A DNA stretch of 53,850 nt from Mariniblastus sp. GTDB lineage: Bacteria > Planctomycetota > Planctomycetia > Pirellulales > Pirellulaceae. A program made the translations under genes and the position numbers. Under the pieces are notes generated by a model that searched no databases, was not told the DNA's origin, and saw only the letters and a program-made list of their open reading frames with translations. The stretch lies in contig WTFU01000200.1 of NCBI GenBank assembly GCA_011523945.1, forward strand, positions 1-53,850, in the 5' to 3' direction. Positions 37,502 to 45,954 of this stretch are shown one piece after another (the stretch's first letter is position 1; every line of letters begins with the position of its first letter).

Positions 37502-38770
37502 ATGCAAAAACCAGAAAAATTTGTTTGCGCCGGCTGCACGCTGTTGTGTGATGACATTGAGATCGATACACGCGCGGACGACCGACGCCCCAAAAACACT
37601 TGCACACTGGGAAATCGATATTTCGCTCAGCCGACCCCCCCAACACAGACACACCTCATCGATGGAACGGCCGCCACTCTCGAACAAGCCGTTAAAGCAG
37701 CTGCTGAATTACTTAGAAAATCCAAATCCCCTCTGATCTGCGGCCTCGACCACCTCTCTACTGAAGCTCAACAAGCCACTTGGAAAATTGCCGACATTGC
37801 GGGAGCGACGGTTGACACGACACTCACAAACTCTGGGCGATCGAGTCTTTTCTCACTTCAAAAAATTGGCAAAGTCACAGCAACTCTCGGAGAGATCAAA
37901 AGCCGCTCCGACCTGGTTGTTTTTTGGTTTTGCGACCCTGAAATCACTCACCCTCGACTACTAGAGCGGATCAATTCCAAGACTCCGGATAGATTGCACC
38001 GAATCATAGTTGTCGATGACCGAGAAACAGCCACCACAAAACTTGCCAATCGCTTTATCAAGGTCCCACGTGAAAATGCTGCCGAATTATTGGTTCACGT
38101 TCGAAATCAAATTGCACAACACGGCAATACTCAAGCATTAAAATCCGAATTGGATACATTATCCGCCATTGAGAACACTGCGAACGGGTTAGTCAAAGAA
38201 CTGGTCAATGCACAATACGGTTCAATCTTTTTCGGGCAAGTTACCAAACACTCTAGGTTTGACCTAGCGGGCGATTCAATGGCGAGATTAATTCGCAGCC
38301 TTAACGATGTCACTCGATTTGTAAGCCTGAAACTTCGCTCCGACAAAAATGCTCAAAGTGCCGAAAACGTTCTTGCGTGGAGTAGTGGATTTCCCTTTGC
38401 CGTCAATCACAACCTTGGCTACCCACGACAGAACGGATTGGAATTTTCAGCCGAGTCGATGCTCGGGCGCCGGCAATGTGATGCTATTCTGCACGCCTCT
38501 CATCTCAGTGAAACAGAGCTCGTGGAGCAACTTCCTGCTTCTGCGCGAGCCCATTTTCAAGTCATCCCGCGGATTGCATTTTCAACTCAAACAACCGCGG
38601 CGAATGTTCACTTCCAAATGGGAATTCCGGGGATCAACGAATCAGGAGAACACTGCCGAATGGACAACGTATCCATGCCGCTCAAAAAGCTTCACCCTGA
38701 CGACTGGATTCCCGCTGAAACAATTCTTGATAAGATTCGCCAGGAACTCATCGCCCATTCACAAATCTAA
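37502..38770 (+). CDS. fhcB: Formylmethanofuran dehydrogenase subunit B-like protein (FhcB type)
   Basis: A 422-residue protein of the FwdB/FmdB/FhcB family, part of the tetrahydromethanopterin-linked C1 pathway. The N-terminal Cys cluster motif C-x2-C-x3-C-x17-C (C9, C12, C16, C34; CAGCTLLCDD) is kept. The Mo/W-binding Cys of true formylmethanofuran dehydrogenases, expected in a segment like NTASVCHGPSVLALQ, is replaced here (TTLTNSGRSSLFSLQ, Ser111). That loss fits the non-redox formyltransferase/hydrolase complex (Fhc) of methylotrophs and planctomycetes. The ATG at 37502 is preferred to a TTG at 37478. It is placed after astD with no other fhc genes in view. It ends exactly where uxaE ends on the other strand. 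Confidence 0.85.
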   Translation: MQKPEKFVCAGCTLLCDDIEIDTRADDRRPKNTCTLGNRYFAQPTPPTQTHLIDGTAATLEQAVKAAAELLRKSKSPLICGLDHLSTEAQQATWKIADIAGATVDTTLTNSGRSSLFSLQKIGKVTATLGEIKSRSDLVVFWFCDPEITHPRLLERINSKTPDRLHRIIVVDDRETATTKLANRFIKVPRENAAELLVHVRNQIAQHGNTQALKSELDTLSAIENTANGLVKELVNAQYGSIFFGQVTKHSRFDLAGDSMARLIRSLNDVTRFVSLKLRSDKNAQSAENVLAWSSGFPFAVNHNLGYPRQNGLEFSAESMLGRRQCDAILHASHLSETELVEQLPASARAHFQVIPRIAFSTQTTAANVHFQMGIPGINESGEHCRMDNVSMPLKKLHPDDWIPAETILDKIRQELIAHSQI

Positions 38771-40036
38771 TTACGATTCGTTCTCGCCGAGAAACAATGG
38801 CTTCAGATGCCGCTCGAAAAGATTTTCGGTCACGTTCCGACTAATGGCTTCTTCACAAGTGTCCAACATATCTAAGTAACGGTCGCCCATTTTAGCTGCA
38901 ATCTTGTAACCAACATGAAGTAACTGTCGAAAAGATGAATTGAATTCTGGATGCTGTGGGTTGTGCCGAAGTGCGTTGACGTATTGTGACGAAGTCCATC
39001 CAGCCACATCGCTAGGTTGAGGCAAGCAAGCTGGATCAATATCAATCACGGTGGCATAAGGCGCGCAAAGTGCTTCTGAATTCTCAAAAGCCTGGGCATA
39101 AACTTCCTTTGCCAATTCAAGGCCTTCACCACCAAACTCAGCAAGCCCAATCAACTCCTCCAACCAAGTCGTCCCGGCAGTTTTAATATGCAACCCGGCT
39201 CCGGTCTTCTCTAATGCCCGGCGAATCGGACCATAAATTGAAAATTTATCACTGCCTGAATGGACGCTCAATTTAAGATTTTCTGGAAGCCCGTATTGTT
39301 TAACCGCGTAAGCGATCACCGCCAGATCGTCCTCAAATTCCTTTTCGAATTGTTTGACATCGCCCACATAGTCGACTCCTTTGTTAAACCGACCAGTGAA
39401 CTTGGGGGCGATTGTCTGAATTGGAATTTCTTGCTGCGCGACTGCCGCGAGGATCACGAGTAATTCGGGAGGCGTTTGAGGACTATCCGTTTCATCCATC
39501 GACACCTCAGTGACAAATGTCCCTTCGCCATTCTTAGATACAATGTACCGATAGATTTCGCCGGCTAACTGTACCGCCTTGAGGTACTGGTTTGCGGTAG
39601 CGACAATGGTCTCTCGTGTCATTTCCAATGGCTCGGAAATTCCATCTATCGATAATGCCCCGACTAAGTCTGAGACAGAGTCGACGAACGCCTCAACCTC
39701 CGCCGCATCCGCGGGCTGACCAATCGCGTCCGCGACGTCAATCGTATAAAAATTACTGCTTTCGAGAAATGGATCTACAATTTCAAGATTTATGTGATCA
39801 GCATCCACGTAATGAGATTTTCCCCAGCCTAATTCACGAACCGCTGCATCCGCGGCAGTTCGACAACTAGCGACCTCCGAACCGATAGTTTGATGCTCGC
39901 GATTAGACTTATTCCATACAGGAACAATCTCTACTCCCTGTTCAGCAGCTTTCATAATCGCCGCTAATTGCGCTTTTCCTTGGTGGGCAAACCGATCGCC
40001 GACGCCAAATGAAAACTTTTCAATAACAAGTGCCAT
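38771..40036 (-). CDS. uxaE: D-tagaturonate/D-fructuronate epimerase (UxaE family)
   Basis: A 421-residue metal-dependent epimerase that interconverts D-tagaturonate and D-fructuronate. The family stretches match the Thermotoga enzyme as I remember it: FGVGDRFAHQG near the start, HYVDADHINL (76-85), EVSMDETDSPQTP (177-189), FNKGVDYVGDVKQFEKEF, LSVHSGSDKFSIYGP (256-270), and LHIKTAGTTWLEEL. The ATG has AGGAA about 10 nt upstream. It is the last gene of a four-gene minus-strand run and follows an L-galactonate-5-dehydrogenase-like gene, whose product would be D-tagaturonate. This is a good fit. Its stop codon abuts the fhcB stop with no bases between. Confidence 0.9.
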   Translation of the reverse strand: MALVIEKFSFGVGDRFAHQGKAQLAAIMKAAEQGVEIVPVWNKSNREHQTIGSEVASCRTAADAAVRELGWGKSHYVDADHINLEIVDPFLESSNFYTIDVADAIGQPADAAEVEAFVDSVSDLVGALSIDGISEPLEMTRETIVATANQYLKAVQLAGEIYRYIVSKNGEGTFVTEVSMDETDSPQTPPELLVILAAVAQQEIPIQTIAPKFTGRFNKGVDYVGDVKQFEKEFEDDLAVIAYAVKQYGLPENLKLSVHSGSDKFSIYGPIRRALEKTGAGLHIKTAGTTWLEELIGLAEFGGEGLELAKEVYAQAFENSEALCAPYATVIDIDPACLPQPSDVAGWTSSQYVNALRHNPQHPEFNSSFRQLLHVGYKIAAKMGDRYLDMLDTCEEAISRNVTENLFERHLKPLFLGENES

Positions 40037-40110
40037 GTTTTATTTCCTATGATTTTTTGAACCGTCTCTCATGATTGGGAGGGGCGTGTAGTTGCTAAGC
40101 AGATTTAGTG

Positions 40111-41130
40111 CTACGCATCTAAATCTATTTGAATTTTGGTAATACTACCGGGATCAGCAGCCCAGGCATCCATCGCTGCAGGTGCTTCCAGCATGGGTAC
40201 TGTTTTTGTAATCACCGAATCGAGTGGAAAACTACCGGACTCAAGCATAGTGATCACGTCTCGAAAATCTTCGGGCAAAGCGTTTCTCGACCCGCGAATA
40301 TCCAACTCTTTCAGTACGAAAAATTTCGTTTCATATTCTATTGGAGCTTTTGCCCAACCAATGTAGACCACGCGCCCCGCAAAGCAGACTTCCTCAATCG
40401 CCATCCGATAAGTTGCTGGATGCCCTACGGCTTCGATGATTACGTCCGGCCCATGCCCGCCGGTAAGCTCCTTTAACCGATCGCCTACATTCTCTCGACT
40501 CGAATTAATGAACTCGCTCGCACCACAGGCCTGCGCAACGGACGACTTGCTATCTTCAATATCGATTGCGATAACTCGGGCACTACGAAACTTTGCGCCT
40601 GCAATGACCCCCAGGCCAATCGCACCACACCCAATAACTGCAACGGTATCACTTTCCGAAACCTGACCGCGGGCTACCGCATGAAAACCAACAGTCAGCG
40701 GTTCAACCAATGCCAATTCCTGCAAGGATAGCTTTTCAGAAGCGATTAACTTTTTAACTGGAGCAGTGGCGTATTCACACAACATCCCCTCGCGTTGAAC
40801 GCCAAGCGTTTCATTGTTCATACAGCAGTTGAATCGTTCTTTCTGACACGCGGAACACTCACCGCAACTGGAATAAGGGATCACGAGAACCTCTTGACCA
40901 ATGGTCCATCCCTGCACATCAGCGCCAAGTTCCACAATCGTCGCACCTATTTCGTGGCCCGGCACGCGTGGATATGTAACTAGAGGATTGAGCCCTTTGA
41001 ATGCCCCAAGATCACTGCCGCAATACCCAACACGATTGACTTTCAACAGAACCTCACCTCGCTTTGGCGTTGGCTTCTCGCGTTCGGCAACGCAAACGAC
41101 ACCCGGTTTTGAAATTTCGATCGCTTTCAT
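40111..41130 (-). CDS. Zinc-dependent medium-chain dehydrogenase, probable L-galactonate 5-dehydrogenase
   Basis: A 339-residue MDR-family enzyme. The catalytic zinc site is Cys37 (GYCGSD) with His59-Glu60 (PGHE). The structural zinc site is C89, C92, C95 and C102/C103 ([15 protein letters not shown]). The Rossmann motif is GCGAIGLG. Several segments agree with E. coli LgoD (YjjN) as I remember it: [21 protein letters not shown] and especially [10 protein letters not shown]. That enzyme oxidises L-galactonate to D-tagaturonate. The ATG at 41130 is used; the upstream extension to 41184 is implausible. It lies 74 bp before uxaE, which would use its product. Threonine or sorbitol dehydrogenase is the alternative. 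Confidence 0.8.
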   Translation of the reverse strand: MKAIEISKPGVVCVAEREKPTPKRGEVLLKVNRVGYCGSDLGAFKGLNPLVTYPRVPGHEIGATIVELGADVQGWTIGQEVLVIPYSSCGECSACQKERFNCCMNNETLGVQREGMLCEYATAPVKKLIASEKLSLQELALVEPLTVGFHAVARGQVSESDTVAVIGCGAIGLGVIAGAKFRSARVIAIDIEDSKSSVAQACGASEFINSSRENVGDRLKELTGGHGPDVIIEAVGHPATYRMAIEEVCFAGRVVYIGWAKAPIEYETKFFVLKELDIRGSRNALPEDFRDVITMLESGSFPLDSVITKTVPMLEAPAAMDAWAADPGSITKIQIDLDA

Positions 41131-41233
41131 TTCAACCACTCTTCTTACTTTGCAATTGTTGGGGGGCAAGGGGCAGAATTCCAAACCCCCGACCCAAAAA
41201 CTATCGTCTCAGTTGTATCGGTTTAAAACTTAA

Positions 41234-42262
41234 TTAAATTTTTACGCGGCCCTTAGTTACCATCACACGGAATCTCTCAATTGTCTTCCTAATCCCGTCG
41301 TCGATTGGCGTGCGCGGCAAGCCTGGAAACTGCTTCTCAACGGCGGAATCGTCAAGATCACAAATAAACAGATTGGGAGTCGCAGTCTCGGCAATACCGG
41401 TTTCAAGAAATTGGGCGATCCCCAATTCATCAGCAATCTCTTCTACCATCTCAAGAAACCGAGAAACCTCAATGGTCTTGCCCTTGATGTTAAATGCTTG
41501 ACATCCATCAAACGGCAACATACAAACCCCTGCAAAATGAGCTCCAACATCCTCAACGTAGTGGTAATTTTCGCGTCCTCGATAGGGCATCTCGAATGGG
41601 ACTGTCTTACCTTCGTTCGCACCGAGAACCAGTGACTTCATCACCTTCGTTGGAGCCGATGTCGTCCCTTGGTCTCTTCCCGGACCGAAGGTTGTATTAA
41701 GACGAAGGGAAACAGTCGGAATTCCGGTCTTCTCATGAAATAAAGTTGCTAAATGTTCACCGGCAACTTTCCAAACTCCATATAAATTTGGCGGTGAAAG
41801 CTGAGCATTTTCGGAAACCGTTGCTTCTGGATACATCGCGCGCTTTCCATACACGGCTCCGGAACTGGCAAACACGAATCGTTCCAAAGGTGGATCCAAA
41901 GACTCAATCATATTAAACAGACTCATTGTCCCCGCTAAATTAACCGCCAACCCTTTCTCGGGATTCGAAGCACAATCAGGGCTTTGCAAGGCTCCCAAAT
42001 GAATCACATGGGTCGGCCTAAACGTCTCCAATGTACTCTGCAGTGATTGATGGTCACCAAGATCTACTTGAGCGAATGCGATCTTTCCTTCGTCGACGTA
42101 CCGTGTAAGACTCTCGCCAAACCAAATTTCAAGCTGTTCAACGCTAGAAGACCTACTAGCAATCAAAACCTGCTCAATCTCATCGCCATAGTGAGTAATC
42201 AACTGATAAACCGTGACTGCACCAATGCAACCGGTTCCCCCGGTAATAAAAACCTTAGCCAC
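41234..42262 (-). CDS. NAD-dependent epimerase/dehydratase-family (extended SDR) protein
   Basis: A 342-residue extended short-chain dehydrogenase. The NAD site is FITGGTGCIG (5-14) and the catalytic triad is Ser133/134 (FASSGAVYG) with Tyr161-x3-Lys165 (YGVWK). VIHLGALQSPDC and NLAGTMSLFNMIE are typical of the epimerase class. The start is GTG with AGGAATG upstream. It could be a sugar-acid dehydrogenase of the DenD/uronate-dehydrogenase kind, or a lactone/aldonate oxidoreductase. The gene sits between two zinc dehydrogenases in the L-galactose-type cluster, so it probably acts on an aldonate or uronate. The substrate cannot be fixed from sequence. Confidence 0.75.
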   Translation of the reverse strand: MAKVFITGGTGCIGAVTVYQLITHYGDEIEQVLIASRSSSVEQLEIWFGESLTRYVDEGKIAFAQVDLGDHQSLQSTLETFRPTHVIHLGALQSPDCASNPEKGLAVNLAGTMSLFNMIESLDPPLERFVFASSGAVYGKRAMYPEATVSENAQLSPPNLYGVWKVAGEHLATLFHEKTGIPTVSLRLNTTFGPGRDQGTTSAPTKVMKSLVLGANEGKTVPFEMPYRGRENYHYVEDVGAHFAGVCMLPFDGCQAFNIKGKTIEVSRFLEMVEEIADELGIAQFLETGIAETATPNLFICDLDDSAVEKQFPGLPRTPIDDGIRKTIERFRVMVTKGRVKI

Positions 42263-42394
42263 TGCTGGTCATTCCTATTCTGAATTTAAGTCTAATCGAT
42301 AGATGCTTTAGCCTAAGATTCTTTGTTTTCGTGAATCATCAAGCCAGCAATCTACGGCAACTTCCATTGCCAACGTCCCCAACCAAGAGCTTGA

Positions 42395-43528
42395 TCAAGC
42401 GTTAATCGCAAGAATTGCCTTTGGAGTTTTTGCCATAATCGATTCCTCCATCGCCTCGACAACATTGTCGAACGAATATTGTTGGGAATAGACATCAACC
42501 GGAAAAACGCCTCGCTGCAACAGAGCCTGAGCCGTCTCAAAGTCTTCACGATTAGACCCCATAACTCCCTGCATAGACTGCCCGGACCGTGTGAACGCAG
42601 TAGCGCCGAACGTAACGTCAGCTCCAAAAGTAGCGATCACGCAAATATGTCCCTCCAGTTGCACTGACAAACCTGCCGTACCGAGAGCGGGCGGAAAACC
42701 GGAACACTCAATCAAACAGTCTACGGTACCCTGCTCATACGCATCACCAAATCGTTGTCCCTGTAGATCTTCTATACCAGCGGCAAGTTGCTCATGCAGT
42801 GGCTTCTCTTCAGAGACTACAATCGGGATAAATCCCTGTTCATGAGCAAGTTTTAAACGAACATTTCGATCTCGTTCCACTCCGGTGACCGCGACCCTCG
42901 CACCGGCGGCTCTAGCCAGCTCAGCCGCCATCAACCCGATGATGCCGCAGCCCGACACAACCACATCCATGCCTGGCTGAATATTCGCTTTCCGATGTAT
43001 GCCCTGAGCGACCACCGAGAGCGGTTCAACGACCGCCCCCTGCAATGGAGATAAGCCCTCGGCCAGAGGCATACATCGACCAACATTTACCACCATCCTC
43101 TGGGCCATGGCTCCGTCGCGGTGAAAACCAAATATCTTTTTCTTACGGCAATAATTTGGACGGCCACGTCCACATCCTCGACAACGCAGATCACCGCAGC
43201 CTCGCATTGGAATGATACAAATCAAATCGCCCAACTTGAGTCCATTCAATCCTTCGGTATCGGGACCAAAACCGACGATCCGACCGCTTGCCTCATGACC
43301 AATCGTTCTCGGACGATCTACCCAGTTAAAGTTTGGTTTTCCAGTACTGGCACTATTATCCGAGCCGCAGACACCGACGAACATCGGTTCTACTAAGACT
43401 TCGCCCTGCTTTGGCTCTTCCAAGGTGACTGACTCGACGGCAAGATTCCGCGTAACCAATCCATCGGGAGACCCGGGGTTAATATATTCGGTTCCATTTA
43501 ATCTAAGCGCTTTGATAATTTCAGACAC
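42395..43528 (-). CDS. Zinc-dependent medium-chain alcohol dehydrogenase
   Basis: A 377-residue MDR-family enzyme. Catalytic zinc ligands are Cys54 (GVCGSD) and His78-Glu79 (IGHEASG). The structural zinc loop is C111, C116, C119 and C127 (GCGDLRCRGCGRGRPNYC). The Rossmann fold has SGCGIIGLMAAEL. It is only distantly like the MDR gene two positions downstream. The start is GTG, and no ATG precedes the conserved core. It is the first gene of the minus-strand run, 132 bp before the SDR gene. A candidate role is reduction of D-fructuronate to D-mannonate, because no UxuB-type reductase is seen in the window. That is only a guess. Confidence 0.75.
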   Translation of the reverse strand: MSEIIKALRLNGTEYINPGSPDGLVTRNLAVESVTLEEPKQGEVLVEPMFVGVCGSDNSASTGKPNFNWVDRPRTIGHEASGRIVGFGPDTEGLNGLKLGDLICIIPMRGCGDLRCRGCGRGRPNYCRKKKIFGFHRDGAMAQRMVVNVGRCMPLAEGLSPLQGAVVEPLSVVAQGIHRKANIQPGMDVVVSGCGIIGLMAAELARAAGARVAVTGVERDRNVRLKLAHEQGFIPIVVSEEKPLHEQLAAGIEDLQGQRFGDAYEQGTVDCLIECSGFPPALGTAGLSVQLEGHICVIATFGADVTFGATAFTRSGQSMQGVMGSNREDFETAQALLQRGVFPVDVYSQQYSFDNVVEAMEESIMAKTPKAILAINA

Positions 43529-43861
43529 AGTGACCGACTCGCTTCGGTAAAAAAAATTTGGTGTTTGCTAATGCCTAATTCTAGCCCGATTCGTTCAGTT
43601 CCGCGAGGCACCATGCCAAATGATTGAAAATATCTAATGTCTGATTTCGCATAGAAGCAAACGCGTCTTAAACAAAATCCGCAAACTCCCCTCCATCGCT
43701 AAGACGGTTTATTTAATCGTAATTAAAAACAGATTCTTTGAGCACTCATTTATCCCTCTGAATCGCTCCGGTCAATTTCTATTGCAATGTCGACTTTCGC
43801 GGCAGCGCAAATGGCCTAAAATAAAAGCTGACAGCAACTAACCTCTTAAAAACAAAGCGAT
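43529..43861. promoter_or_regulatory. Divergent promoter region of the L-galactose-type cluster
   Basis: About 333 bases separate the minus-strand dehydrogenase run from the plus-strand reductase-lactonase pair. It should hold promoters for both halves. A 16-bp AT-rich inverted repeat, TTTAAT-CGTA-ATTAAA (43712-43727), lies near the middle, 135 bp from the reductase start. It is a possible operator. No regulator gene is present in the cluster. Confidence 0.45.
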
Positions 43862-44800
43862 ATGGAAAAAAGACGACTAGGCAAGACAGACATGGATATT
43901 TCCGTGCTCTCATTTGGCGCCTCCTCGCTCGGAGCCGAGTTTCGAAAAATTGATCTCAACGAAGCTGTTAAAAGTGTGCACGTCGCACTTGATCAGGGCA
44001 TGAATTTCATTGACACATCTCCGTATTACGGCCGAGGACTTTCGGAGTCATTGCTGGGATTTGCATTGGACGGAATTCCACGCGACAGTTACTACCTCGG
44101 CACCAAACTCGGTCGCTACGCTCCATCCCATTTTGATTTCTCTGCCAAGCGTGTGCGAGAAAGTGTCGACATCAGCTTGGAACGTATGCGCACCGACTAC
44201 CTCGACATCATCCTTTGCCACGATATTGAATTCGTCGACATGCAACAGATTTGGGATGAAACCATTCCCGAACTCTATCGATTAAAAGAAGCCGGTAAAG
44301 TCAAACACATCGGCGTCTCCGGCTATCCAATGAAGATTTTCCGCGAAGCCGCCGCTCATTCAGATATCGATCTTATATTGTCTTACAACCATTACACGCT
44401 TCAAAACACCATGCTCGAAGACCTGGTCGATGAGATGCATGCGAAACAAATTGGCATCATGAACGCCGCTCCTTTCAGCGCCCGTCTGTTGACCAATGCC
44501 CCACTTCCAGAGTGGCACAAGGCGACTGATTCGGTTCGGGAAATCTGCAAACAAGCAGCACAACACTGCACCGCTGCGGGTGTCGACATCGCGAAACTTG
44601 CCCTCCAATTTTCAATTGCTAACGAGAACATGACCACCTGCATTACTGGTTCGGCAAATCCCGGTCGAGTTGCCCAATGGTGTGAATGGCTACAGGAACC
44701 ACTGGATCACCAACTCGTAAAAGAAGTTCAAGATATTTTAGCGCCCATTCACAATTGGTTTTACGTCGAATGCCTTCCTGAGAATTCGGACCCAATTTAA
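43862..44800 (+). CDS. Aldo/keto reductase, probable L-galactose (L-fucose) 1-dehydrogenase
   Basis: A 312-residue TIM-barrel oxidoreductase. The catalytic tetrad is readable: Asp51 and Tyr56 (FIDTSPYYGRG), Lys82 (LGTKLGRY) and His120 (LCHDIEF). The SPYYG and GTKLGRY forms are those of the plant L-galactose dehydrogenase and bacterial L-fucose dehydrogenase branch, which oxidise C1 of L-galactose-configured sugars to the lactone. A COG3618-type lactonase follows after 65 bp and would open that lactone. The galactonate dehydrogenase and tagaturonate epimerase across the divergent promoter favour L-galactose over L-fucose. No strong ribosome site is seen before the ATG. Confidence 0.82.
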   Translation: MEKRRLGKTDMDISVLSFGASSLGAEFRKIDLNEAVKSVHVALDQGMNFIDTSPYYGRGLSESLLGFALDGIPRDSYYLGTKLGRYAPSHFDFSAKRVRESVDISLERMRTDYLDIILCHDIEFVDMQQIWDETIPELYRLKEAGKVKHIGVSGYPMKIFREAAAHSDIDLILSYNHYTLQNTMLEDLVDEMHAKQIGIMNAAPFSARLLTNAPLPEWHKATDSVREICKQAAQHCTAAGVDIAKLALQFSIANENMTTCITGSANPGRVAQWCEWLQEPLDHQLVKEVQDILAPIHNWFYVECLPENSDPI

Positions 44801-44865
44801 TTCCGACCGAGTTCTCATGACTCCCCTTTCAACACAAATTCTGCAATGAAGTCGAGGTACATCGA

Positions 44866-45708
44866 ATGATCATTGATTCGCACCATCATTTCTGGGATCG
44901 CTCTCTGTCTCAATTTGATTATTCCTGGCAGGAAAATGCTGAACTTGAAAAGATATGCCATAGCTTTCTGCCTGAACATTTAAAGCCCCAGATCGATGCA
45001 GCCGGGGTCGACAAGACAATCTTTGTCCAAACCCAACACAACCTTCTTGAAAACGACTGGGTACTCGATCTAGCGAAGTCTCACGATTGGATTGCGGGAA
45101 TCGTTGGATGGGTTGACCTTGCAAGTCCAGACTGTGAAGCTCAAGTTGAGCGTTTAAATGAGGAGGCTAAATTCGTAGGCGTTCGCCATGTTGTTCAAGA
45201 CGAGGCGGACGACAATTTCATCCTTCGCGACGATATCCTCCGAGGATTAAAAGTACTCGAAAAATATGGCGTCCCCTATGACCTTTTGTTTTACGTAAAA
45301 CACTTAAAGCATGCCGCAACGCTCGCCCAAACATTCCCCCACCTCAAATTGGTCATCAACCACCTTGCCAAACCGCAAATTAAAAATCGCCAATGGGAGG
45401 GCTGGATTGAGAACTTTAAATTAGCGGCTCAATACCCCAACGTTTGGTGCAAACTATCCGGTCTCGCGACAGAAGCAGACTGGGAGACCTGGAAACCGGA
45501 TGATTTTAAGATCTACGTGGATGCCGCACTTGAGCACTTTGGCGTAGGACGATGCATGTTCGGAAGTGATTGGCCAGTTTGCAATCTTGCAGGTACTTAT
45601 CAAGAGGTATTCGATGCGATGACTCAGTGCATTGGAGGGGTGTCTGAACCAGAACGTGAAAAAATGTTGGGGCTAAATGCTGCAGAATTTTACAGTCTCT
45701 CGCTTTAA
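44866..45708 (+). CDS. Amidohydrolase, probable L-galactono/L-fucono-lactonase (COG3618)
   Basis: A 280-residue metal-dependent hydrolase of the COG3618 amidohydrolase group. The metal motif HxH is in DSHHHFWD (H6, H8). It is followed by GVRHVVQDE, LVINHLAKP, CKLSGL and the catalytic Asp in MFGSDWPV. Members characterised include L-fuconolactonase, L-rhamnonolactonase and L-galactono-1,5-lactonase. The start is ATG with GAGGT about 9-10 nt upstream. Placed just after an L-galactose/L-fucose-type aldo/keto reductase, it would hydrolyse that enzyme's lactone to the aldonate. Specificity between L-galactono- and L-fucono-lactone cannot be read directly. Confidence 0.88.
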   Translation: MIIDSHHHFWDRSLSQFDYSWQENAELEKICHSFLPEHLKPQIDAAGVDKTIFVQTQHNLLENDWVLDLAKSHDWIAGIVGWVDLASPDCEAQVERLNEEAKFVGVRHVVQDEADDNFILRDDILRGLKVLEKYGVPYDLLFYVKHLKHAATLAQTFPHLKLVINHLAKPQIKNRQWEGWIENFKLAAQYPNVWCKLSGLATEADWETWKPDDFKIYVDAALEHFGVGRCMFGSDWPVCNLAGTYQEVFDAMTQCIGGVSEPEREKMLGLNAAEFYSLSL

Positions 45709-45820
45709 GCAGTCGTCGTAAACTCACAAAACGAGCATTTAAATAATTCGCCAACCCGTCTACACTGCCTTCAATCTGTTAAATCTGCGAGAGTGTGCCT
45801 TTTATTATTCTTAATCATTA

Positions 45821-45888
45821 GGTGTTCGTTCGGTTAAAGGAGTAGGCGCCGAATTTCTGCCAAGATTGGTCGCTTAACAGCGAACACC
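45821..45888 (+). promoter_or_regulatory. Long-range inverted repeat upstream of ydbS
   Basis: GGTGTTCGTT (45821-45830) can pair with AGCGAACACC (45879-45888), with one G-U pair. After a 2-nt bulge, GTTAA (45833-45837) pairs with TTAAC (45874-45878). This gives about 15 pairs closing a 36-nt loop that includes GGCGCC. It ends 66 bp before the ydbS start and may be a structured leader or regulatory site. It resembles no riboswitch that I know. Confidence 0.35.
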
Positions 45889-45954
45889 GCTCTGTTGCCT
45901 CCATCGCCGGACTAGGAAATTTTGACGCGAGAACAAACGCTCTAAGGAATCCCA

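Noticed and set aside
43862..45708. Reading the reductase-lactonase pair as an L-fucose pathway
   Set aside because: Possible for these two enzymes, but no fuconate dehydratase or later fucose gene is present. The galactonate dehydrogenase and UxaE genes fit L-galactose better. Kept as an alternative, not as the main call.
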